Source of the DNA: Hofstenia miamia
Taxonomy: Eukaryota > Xenacoelomorpha > Acoela > Hofsteniidae
Length of the DNA: 64,000 bases
Direction: 5' to 3'
NCBI GenBank assembly: GCA_900660155.1
Contig: CABFPE010000524.1
Location: 366,745-430,744, forward strand
Made by a program: the position numbers and the translations under genes. Of this stretch, positions 48,201 to 60,005 are shown one piece after another (position 1 is the stretch's first letter; every line of letters starts with the position of its first letter). The notes beneath the pieces were generated by a model. The model was not told where the DNA came from, did not search any database, and saw nothing but the letters and a program-made list of their open reading frames with translations.

Positions 48201-51200
48201 TCGCCTATTCCAAAATTCTGTTTGATAGTGATGTTACTAAATTTTAGCCTAAAGAGAATTCAAACCAAATGTGTATTCCAATCTGCGACAAAGCTGTTAA
48301 TTGCATACCTAACCAGAGTTGACAAAAGATCATTCTGGTCAATGAATTGAGCAGGTTAGTCAAGTCACCAGTCATGAGATAATTTAAATGCGACTTGCAA
48401 TCAAACTTTGCAAACCAAATTAACATTTAAATTGTTTCCTTTTTTCGCGACCACTATTATTTACAGTTCTAGTTAATAGAATGACTCGTATTTCTCTATA
48501 TTCCTCACATAGAAAACCAGAAGGAATTTTTTAGCTAATCCAATCAATGCAACAACTAGTTCCATGGGAGCAGAACCTCGGATCAGAATAGGACTACAAA
48601 ATTTATTGAAGAAACTGGAACGTTTAAAAACAGATTTAAATTAATGTTTGCAAAACACGTAGTTGCTAATAGGTGCTAATTTTAACTAATTAACAAAATT
48701 CTGGTATCATTGAATAGTACAGTCCTCTTATAGCAGAATATCAAATTAGGGCCTAATAAAAATAAGAAATATACAAAAGAGAACCCAATCCAAGATTAAA
48801 CTTTCATCTTACCATTATAATATATACATCAAAAGAAATGAAATTGTTTTAAGAAGATGATGGATAAACATAAAACTTTTGATAACAGGATGAGGTAGAA
48901 ACGTACCATTCAAAATGCTGATGCCCTATTCAAAACAGCTAATCTAATAAGACATCCAACTAAAACAATACCTGTGTTCACGCGGTTATCATTGTCGGCA
49001 ATCTGCTGTTTGTTGATGCCAAGCATTCCAACTAATCCTCCGCTGGTAGAACTGCTGTTGGCACTCCTGATGGTATCGGCATGCGAGTCCATAAACGACT
49101 GCAAACCGCCGTCTTCTAAGGAAACCCTGATGTGACATTTAATAAAAAATTTGAAACAAACTTTTATTGGAACTGAATGCAGATTGAGAATATTGTTAAA
49201 ATCATGAACTTGATTCGCTTAGGAAAACATTCACATAAACGTAAAACCCTATACATTTATTGTATAATATTTTTCCATGTATGTTACCATTTAAAAGTAC
49301 TTCCATTAAAATTTTCTAATATTTACATTAAAAAAACAATGGTGCAATGTATCACTGAGATGTTATTTCAATTTGATTTTACTAATTCTATTATGTATTA
49401 TATAATGCCTAAAGTATGCTTATATACGTTTACATTATTGCTTTGGCCTGAAGTCCTGTTTTTCAGATTGACTTAGTGACAACCTGAAAAACAACAGAAA
49501 TTTAATGGTTTTAAGAAGAACATCGATTCAATAATCCAGAACAAAAGTCAGAAAAATTAAATCTCAAGGAGAAAAATACAGCCCCTGCCAATTACAAAAT
49601 TGGAATGAGATATAAATATACAAAAACAATGAACTAAATTTCTTTATAGGAATGGCAATTTAGTTTGTAAACTAGAACAGCGATTACTCTTCGAGAATAA
49701 ATTTACTTCTGATGTGTCAAATGCGAAAATTATTATTAGAAACAAAATTTCTACAAATAGCAAAATCAATTAGATTATCAACATAATTGGAAGTATATGT
49801 ACCCGCTAGTGTTTTTTCTGAATGAATAATGAAGCAAACGAAAAAGGTTTATAGGTCATTTTAATATATCGTCGCGTTTCTAGGGTTAACAACACTGCGA
49901 TAAGGATCAAAAATTGAATGCAAAATAAAGCAATAGTAACAGAAGTTATAGAACTATATACCTATTGAGCACTTAGATTTGATAAAATACATTGATAAAC
50001 GGTGGATAAATCGGAGACCCTATTTGCTAAAATAATTGCTACATTCTACAGATTCTGATTACAAACAAAATTTATTAAAATTTTGTTAAATGCATTGCAA
50101 CCAAAGTGATGTTAAAAACAAGAGTACACACTAACAATGACTAATTCAATTTACAACTGTGTATAAAATAAACCTGCAAGTAATTCTGACAACCATAAAT
50201 CAAGTAAAAGGAAAACAAAACAGTTTGTAAATGAATTATTCAAATGCTAGCGTCTAGGAAACCAGATTGAATTGAAAACTGAATTAAACAAGGCCAGATG
50301 AACCGCGCTCACAGAACTCAGCAATTATTGAATTACGGATAGCTGTTAAAAATTAACAAACTCGGTACTCACACTGACGTTTCCAAGATTACAAAACAGC
50401 GAGACGCATGTTTGGTAGTAATTGTATTTACAGGTAGAAAACGGTGAGCTTGGCTTTCGCACAAAAATTAATAGAATGCTTGTGATAAGAGCTACCAGTC
50501 ACATAGCCGATAAATAAAAGCGGCAAATTTTAATAAAGCCGCGCAAACAAACACTTTGAAATTATGATAGGTGGGAATAAATGATAAAAGCTAGTGATAG
50601 TTTAGAAATCCTTAGCAGGTCTGTCTTCAGAGAAATTCTAGGATATCAGTGCTTTGCAAATATTGAGATAAGGTGAGTGAAACATTTGTGAAAGTAAAAG
50701 TATCAATGATTTTTGTACTAAACACGTTTTTATGAATGCAGTAAATTAACGCCAGTGGCGTATTTAGGGGACATGGGGTAATCCCTTCTTCTGGGCTTCA
50801 ATATTGGTTTTTTTTCGTTAAGGAATAATGTATTTCATAAAAAAATTAAACATTTAATGTCGCAAGGTACTAACGATAAATTTTTTGCAGTATTTTGGCA
50901 GATTTTGGAAGGATTTCCCATGTAATTGATCACTAAACTTGATGAAAGTTGAGATGTCCCCATCAGAAATTCGTCAATACGCTCCTGTCGAACGTGACCA
51001 TTTCTAGATTGGACTTTATTTGTAGAAAAGACGGGGAAAATATCAAACAAAACGAAAAATTAAACAAAGTGTTCCACGATTGCACAAAATAGATGTTTTA
51101 GATAATAATTAACATTCCCTAAACAAGGAATCCTGCCAATAATTAAAAATTCCAATATATATGCAACGTACTATGGCAAAAATTCCAATTAACGCTAAGT

Positions 51201-53233
51201 CTCTCATAGTATGAATCATTAATATATAATATATAATAAGGATGCAAGAATTAACGGAATGGTTAACGGATTTGAAGGTCAAGTAGTTGTGAAGGATCTG
51301 CCACGTTATCGAAGACACAAAGCAGTTTGTACTGATGAAAAAAAATAACTATACGTGAAAATTTTGAAAATAAAACAATTTCCACCCGAAAATTATCATT
51401 GAAAATTGGAAGTTTTTGGACATCTTTAAGAAGGGTTATGAAAAGTTTAGGTTTTTATCAATGCAAATTGAAACTTATCTAAGAATTGAAACCATAGGAC
51501 TTTGAGCCTAGACTATATCATACCGTCTGATTACGAGAACTTGCTGAAAATGCATTTAATTGAAGGCAATTCACTGTTAGAATAAAGAGTTTTATGCAAA
51601 TATTCGTCAAAATAAATAAGTTATTGAAAATTCAAATGGGTCAGCGACTTTTGCCTCACCCTGCATATATACATATATAAATCAAGTACAGAAGAATGCT
51701 ATGGAATTAGAAAATGGTATCACCATTTAGTTCCTGCACAGCGCTTTTATTAATAATGTGTCACCTTATTGCAAGGCGTTAGATAATATTTAAAAACAGA
51801 TACCAAATCTTTGGAACAGTTTGATGCGGAAACATGGGCGTACCAATTTTTTGGTGAATTGTTATTCTGACATAAATCAATTAAGAGTGTGAAAGCAACA
51901 AGTTAGAAGTGAAAATTTAGTCACATTTGGCATGGTTTGGCGCACACTACAGGTGTCGATCACGTCATGGTGGTTAATTGCAAAATGCATGCGCAGATGG
52001 CCGAAAATTGCATCAATATTTTATGTTAAACAAAATTTATGTTCCGTTAAGACAGTTACTTGAAAAGATAACAAATGCACAAAAATATGAGTGCAGGCAC
52101 CGTTCTTGAAGTTTCCGGCATTAAAGTAATGGTTTCCATTGATTGAGGATTTTAGAAAATTAGCTTTGAACGAGGTCATTAATAAATAACCTGAAAGAAT
52201 CAAGCTGAAGGAATGGAAAATGTAAATTTAATCAATAAGAAATACCTAGTCACGTGCACAATTATTGGCCCAATGCATGGTTATCAATCCTTCACATTGC
52301 ATTGCGATTAAATTATACATAAATATATAGAACACAGTAGCGCAATAGAATTTTACTATGGGATTTAAGAGAAATTTGAAGAAAATATTTATTTAAAAGT
52401 CATTATTATGCCAATTACGTACTCAACAAAATTATTACGCTCATTTTGCACACTGACAATATATTAGCCTCCTATGTAAAAAAATTTTATTAAGCCAACT
52501 GCGTACACTTTGTTGACTGACAAATTTCATCATTTCGCTTAATTTAAGCTTATCCATTCATTAGTGCAACAACTAAGAAGCGGGCAAAATAATTACAAAG
52601 TGGTAAAAATATTTAGAAGTTCAAATTAGTGCATTTTGCGAGTTTAATTGCTCAGAACTTATAATATACTTTATAAAATACTCATGACGAATGCCAACTA
52701 AATTTTGTGTTGTTATTTTTGTATAAAATGTACAAAGTGGACTGTTAACTTTTTGGTGTACAAAATGTGAAAAAAAAAAATTCACATCTTTTCAAAAGTT
52801 TTTCAATTTTATCAGTGCAGCGGTTAAAAAACTTGTAAAAAATAATGTTCCCTTAGATTTATTTTGTATAGAAAGTGAAACCTTGCAGTGAACATTCAAA
52901 CTAGAGTATGTTTGTTTGGAACGTCGGCTGAAATAAGTTTACTCACATTTTTTAAAGTAATGGAATTCCATTAGTCAATTCACACAAACACACAGTTAAT
53001 ATACAACCAAATTCAAATCCTTGTCCACTGGAATTAAGGAATTGGGGTTTAAATTGGTGAAAAGCACATCGAATTTAGTAGTATGCGATTTCTGATGGAT
53101 GTTAAATATATCCATGTCAACTGCATTGTATAAACTATACATTTTAACAATGTTCTCCAATTTAGAAAAGCTAATCAATCATTAAGAAAATCATTAAAAA
53201 TAATAATAAGAGTCAAAGCAAATTTATTTCGTA

Positions 53234-53297
<64 letters not shown>

Positions 53298-56200
53298 AAG
53301 ACTAAAACCAATTTACTTGCCAAAAATATAAAATATAAAAAAAACTAAAGCTACCAAATTTAAAAACACAATATTTAATAATAATAATAAAAATCAATGT
53401 TTCTGTAGGCGTTCAATACATAAAGTCTGTTGCTGTCTCGTAGTGTACATTGTTATATTAGAAGAGATTTCTTTAGTTTTTTTTGAACTTTTTGTAATTG
53501 TTTTCTATTCACGTTTCATAGTCTAAATGATTCCACAATTTTATTGATAGGTGATGAAACCTATTAGAATTTTTATTAAACAGAGAGAATGAGCACATTG
53601 AGTATTGGCTGAAGAAGTTCACAAATGTTCATGAGAGACTAACAGTAACATTAGAGGAGTATGTGGTGAGTGGGTGTCCAGAGTGGATGGTAGTGGGAAG
53701 GACATTTCTTATACGAAAGGACCCAAAAAAAAGGCATTGGGGCAAGCAACTTCTGGCCAATAACATGTCTGCCAACAACTTGGAAATTGCTAACTTCTGT
53801 GATTTCAAGGAGGCTGGGATGTTACTTAGAACAGAACAGATTGATACCAGAGAAGCAGAAGGGATGTAGGATAAAGACAAGAGGATGCAAAGATCAGTTG
53901 TTGATAGACCAGGCAGTAGTGGGGAATTGTAGAAGGAAGACAAACTTAGCAATGGCATGGATAGACTACAGGAAGGGGTATGACAGCATATCACATAGGT
54001 GGGTATTGAGGACGCTAGAGGCCAATGGAGATTCACGGAAATGAGTTGACTTTCTAGACGGGCACAGGCTGAAGTTTAGGCGAGTCATATTCCAGGGAGA
54101 CAGCTTAGCACCACTCCTGTTTGTAGTTAGCTTAATCTCTATAACAAAAAAGTTAAAGGAGACAGACATAGGGTATAAGTTGGAGAAGAATGGTAGAGCA
54201 GTGAGTCACCTATGGTACATGGACGACCTGAAGATGTATGCTAGTTCAAGGAAGATGTTGCAGAAGCACGTGGAGACATTGGAGAAGGCAAGCAGAGATG
54301 CTGGGTTGTAATTTGGATTAGGAAAATGTGCGACAGTGACAATGATTAGAGGCAAGTGTATAAATGGAGATGGCTTGAGAATGAGCAATGGAGATATAAT
54401 TTGAGGAAGTCAGAGGGGTACAAGTACTTAGGCGTGATAGAGAGGGACAGAACAGATCATGAGGAAAGTGAAGACGAGGCTAAGAAAAGAATACAAAAGG
54501 AGAGTAAGGAAAGTACTACAGAAGTCAGCATTAAATGGGCAGAATAGTATAAAAGCAATTAATACATGAACGATACCAGTGTTGAGATATTTAGCAGTAA
54601 TAGTGAAATGGAACAAAAATGAACTTAGGGAGCTAGACAAGGAGACAAGGAAGACACTAGCAGCAGAGAGAGCATTCAACCTCAATGGAGATGTAGATAG
54701 GCTGTACATGGCAAGGCATAAGGGAGGGAAAGGGCTGCTAAGTGTGGGGGAGACGGTAGAAGCAGAAGCACTAGGGCTAAAGGAATACGTAGAAGCACAA
54801 CCTAGAGAGGGTCACTACTGGAGGTAACAAAGGAGTAAAGGAAGATAAGAACTGAGAGTGCAAGAAAGACAGGATACCAGAGTAGGATGGAATCAGAGAG
54901 ACAAACAAGGTATAGGCAGAAGGCAATGCAAGGAGAGTACTGGATGAACACAGAAAAATGTGACAGAGAAGAAAGCAACAAGTGGCAGAACTGAAAAGAG
55001 AAACAGAAGCACTGATAATGGCAGCGCAGGAGCAAGTAATAAGAACAAACTGGGTGAAGAAGCATATAGACAGAAGAATGCAAGTAAGTGATAAGTATAG
55101 GCTATGTAAGAAAGAGGCGGAGATAGATCATCTGATAGCAGGGTGTGAGAAGTTCGCCCAGAATGAGCATAAGTTCAGGCATGGTAAGGTGGGAAGAATG
55201 GTACACTGGAGTTTGAGCAGGAAGCATGGGTTAGAAGCAGGAGACAAGTGGTATGAGCACAAGCCACGGGGCGTCATAGAAAATGAGAAGGTTAAGATAC
55301 TGTGGGACTTCAACATTCAGACAAGCAAGGTGATAAAAGCACGGAGGCCAGACATAGTATGTGGTAGACAAAAAGAAAACATTAGTAACAGTGATGGACA
55401 TAGCAGTAGCAAAGGACAGAAACGTAGAAAGCAAGGAGAAAGAGAAGATAGACAAGTACATGCAGTTGGTAGAGGAACTAGAAAGACTGTGAAAGTTAAA
55501 AAAGGTTAAAGTAGTCCCGGTAGTAGTAGGAGCACTAGAAGCAGTAAGTAAGAAGCATAAGAAATACTGGTGAGTTCCTCGAGCGGAGAGGGATATCAGC
55601 ATGAAGCTGTGAGAAAGTAGAGATAAGGATCATCAACTTTATTTAGCCATAAAGTTACAAATAATGTAAAAAAAATATTTACAGATAGAATACAAAAAAT
55701 ACTACTCAATAATAATAATAACAAAATGAATAATAATAATTATTATTATAATGGCGCTGAACATACCTCACCTATTATAATGGCGCTGAATACAAAGACT
55801 ATTATAATGGCGCTGAATACAAAGACTATTATAATGGCGCTTAATATTTTTGCCTGATTATTATGATGGCGCTCAATACTATTACTATTATTAAGCAAAA
55901 AACGTTTGAAAACGACTGATTTTTTTGATATATATGAAATAGATTAAGCACTAAGTTACATCCATATCAAATGTTCTGAATACACTCATATCTTGAGTAT
56001 TTTTTAATAAAAAAACTTTTTAGGGGCATACCTTTACGAAAACCTAAATTGCTTAGCTAATAATTGGTCGGATTGGCTTCAAATTAGGTTTATTCGCTTC
56101 TACATTAAATTTTACATCTAGATAATGCTTTCCATTGTTTTTTAGAAAAGATCTAGTCAGATATTTTTTAAGAATTCTTAACATGAACCATTGTAGTAGC

Positions 56201-57278
56201 GGTGGGATAATGTAGGACGTTACTTAGTCAAACAATTTTGAACTAGTATTTGCTTTAAATAAATATAAATTAGCTTATCCTTTATTACAGTGCCGTAGAC
56301 ACGAAACATTTGTTAGGGGGCCCACATATTTCGTATCTAAGGATACCCAACCATGGTTGGGGCCGACGGGCGGAAAAAATTTTGGATTATAGACACTTTA
56401 GATTGGCTAAAAGGGCCTCTCCGAAAGCGATTTTAAACATTAAAAAGTCTGAAATAATGTGGAAATTTGGTATAGTTTCAAGTTATCTTTTTGAATTTAG
56501 AGGAGGCAGGCCCCCTTGGCCTCCCGGTGGCTACGGCAGTGTATTATGAATACCAGCCATTGCTATTTCAAGACTCGACAAAATTAAGCAGACCTTCCAA
56601 CCTCCAATTCTTAAGTAATTATAGTACAGAGTAATTGTATTTTTTTAAAGCTTAACTATTAAAAACGTTCTCTGGGAGGCATAAAAACCGTTATATTGGT
56701 TCATTTGTAATGATTATAAAAGGATTTATATTTCCACCTAGATTTGCAAATGAGATTTTTCGGGTGAAGTAAAAGATCTAAGAATTTTAAGAAAATTTTA
56801 AAAAAATGAAACTATATGCAAAAATGACTAATCTTTACATACGTTTGAATGTTACCACCTATTTGCGATGGTCTTTATGCATAAACTTAAGTTCTACAGC
56901 TAAAATCTGTTATATATTATGGAAACACTAAAAATTAACTACGCTTACCAGGCTTAGGATCAGGAAACATTTTGGCCATGCGACGAGGTCCATCGTGAAT
57001 ACTTGGAGATACCTTTTGAGAAATACTGGAACTACTATTTCCAGTAGGAGGGATGTTGATAACTAAAATAAATTCAACAACATTTTTCAAAATAATTTTT
57101 ACAATGTTAAAAAATTTATTATAAAAATATTATATTATATTTGGTCATTCAAAACAAATATTACTTTATTGAAAATTGAAGTGATTTGATTGGATGAGGG
57201 AATTCAAAGATTTGGGAGATTTTCAATATTAGCATTTATTGAACTTTCTATGATTTAGCTACCATATTAATTCATCCT

Positions 57279-57324
<46 letters not shown>

Positions 57325-59766
57325 TGCATACACTCCTGATAGTTACAGCAGGGTCAGTTTTGTTTGACTAAATAAAAAATTAACACAATGGACAGTAAAA
57401 ATGACTAGTTAATAAGGTCTTAATACAGTTCAAAATATTTGGAATGACAACAGATCTGCAAAAACAGTTAACGCGGATTTCTATAGTATTAACTGTTATT
57501 AAACATCACAAAACATAATACCAAATCGAGAAATGGTGTATTACTATAAAAGATTTTCTAATGAATCGGATATTGACATATATTTTGGCAAATCTATAAA
57601 GCTGACATTCTCTCAAAAGCATGTCTACAGTACAAGTTCAATTAGCATTCATTAAACAACGGCTACCCAAATCTGTGTTTGAACGATGTGTAGGGTATTT
57701 TTGTTACACATTAGTGAATGTCTATTGGATTTGGAGTGATCCCTTTCTCAATGGTGTTTTCTCGAAGAAAGGCAATCGCATAGGCTGAGGAGCGAAACAT
57801 TTCTTCACATCAACTCATGTGTTTCAAAGTAAAAATTTCCATAGTTTTTTGTTAACATCTAGAAAACGGCTAATGGTTATTCCATTAGCCGTTTTCTAGA
57901 TGTTAACAAAAAACTATGGAAATTTTTACTTTGAAACACATGGTGGTTGTGGGTAAGATGAAATGGTAGAGCAATGACACCTGTAGACTAAAATTCTGCG
58001 AGACCAGAATTTTATAAGTCCCATTGGATTTGGTTCCACTGCGATCCCATACTAGTCCACGAAATGTTCTGGTTCCATGATCGCATGTTATAACTTTTGT
58101 TTAGAAAATGTTCGTAACAATATTCTGAAATCCTAGGTCGCAATTTCAAAATTTATGATTCCAGTTCTATCGAAATATTCAGTCGCATCAGAACCCTACT
58201 GTAGGACAATTTGCTAAACTATAGATATTATATATTTGTGTATAAAATTGGATTGTTAAAAAGAAAACTTAAGCCTGAACATATCAAATGTTGGTAAAAT
58301 TTTGCCTAAATTAGTTAGGTTTGCAAAAATAACAAATGGTTTGAACTGGTTTAAATGTTGACACATTTTCTAGCAATCGAAAGCACAATACGCCTTTTGT
58401 GCTCAAATTGTTGACAAACTAACCTAAACTTGCTAAATTAGCTTCGAACATCACGTGTTTCAAAGCAAATATTGAATCCTAGTGTGACAAAGTGAAGAAT
58501 GCGACTATAAATATAAGAAGCTGATAGAGTTAGATATTAAGGCTTAGATCTAGTCAGAGTAGAACCGTACCGAGCAATCAGAGGCAACTAAGCAGGGCAG
58601 AATTATCCAGATAATTTTCTACATTAAATGGAAACCTGCGCAGCACCCATGTATCTGTTTCAGTGAAGTTCAAATTTTACGTTATATATTGCATTTTCAC
58701 CAAAATTTGCATCACAAAATGCTTGAAGATTTGATTTCGTTGTCAAAATCTGCTGCAAGTGAAAACTATTTTAGTTAAGCTATGAAGTAAAAAATATAAA
58801 ACAAGGCAGAGCAGAGTGAAAATCATTCTATATACAATTGTAAACGATTCAGTTTACAAGAAAACGATTCGGTTTTCAGCATGGGTCAGAGTTAAGTTTT
58901 GGTACTAGGGAAAGGATAATCCCTATCTACTGTTCGATTGGATTCGGGTTGCGGCAAATTTCTTAACAGTCGCCCAAGTTTCAATGATAAACCTTAACTT
59001 AAGTTACATAGTAGAATTACAAAACCGGCATCAATGTGAAACAGTAGCTTGAAATACACTGATTCACATAAACCATTTAATACATCAGAGAGTAAAAAAC
59101 CCGTAAACAATGTAAAAATCTCATTTGAAATTCTGAATGGAAGCATGAATCAGAAACGTTTTCCCCACAATTATAGAAATATTTTCATTTCATTTATTGA
59201 TGCAAAGATAATTATAGTGACGGAATTGACTGTCAAATGCAAGACGATTTTCCAATACAAAGGATTACATCCTGTACAATACTGATTCGAATTCGAATAG
59301 AATGCGTTCCATAAAAATTGCGCATATTAAGTTGCGAATAGTGATAAGGCTATTATTCAATGAATATCAACAACGAAAATTAGACAGATTAACAGGTGCA
59401 AATATCCTTGCTTACATATTTATACCATACAATGACATTTTGAAAAGATCTAGCTGTTATATCATTTTATTAACATCAAACATTTTGCTTTATTGGAAAA
59501 TAGAACAAGAGTAATTATCATAACTATAATTTTCATGAGCTTTTGAACAAGATTAATTAGTCATCGAAATACTTGCCTTATAAGAGAATTCCTGCTTGAA
59601 TATTACAGTCAGCATTCCTCGCCATTATATTGCTAGTAAGTAAGATACTCAGCACTTTAAGAGCTTGTCAAATAATATACGAAATTCACGCTCATCTGAC
59701 AATCTGAAAGTTACTTCAGTTTCAAGGGTCTTACTCTCGTTACAACACGAAGCCGGATATCGCCAT

Positions 59767-59810
<44 letters not shown>

Positions 59811-59974
59811 ATATATATATNNNNNNNNNNNNNNNNNNNNNNNNNNNNNNNNNNNNNNNNNNNNNNNNNNNNNNNNNNNNNNNNNNNNNNNNNNNNNNNN
59901 NNNNNNNNNNNNNNNNNNNNNNNNNNNNNNNNNNNNNNNNNNNNNNNNNNNNNNNNNNNNNNNNNNNNNNNNNN

Positions 59975-60005
<31 letters not shown>

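Noticed and set aside
53629-55602. Minus-strand ORFs opposite LINE copy B
   Set aside because: Antisense shadows of the RT and endonuclease domains; no independent motif.
57965-58045. tRNA-like stretch after the palindrome
   Set aside because: GGTAGAGCAATGACACC looks like a D-arm, but no acceptor stem, anticodon arm or T-arm follows; only a short perfect stem-loop is present.
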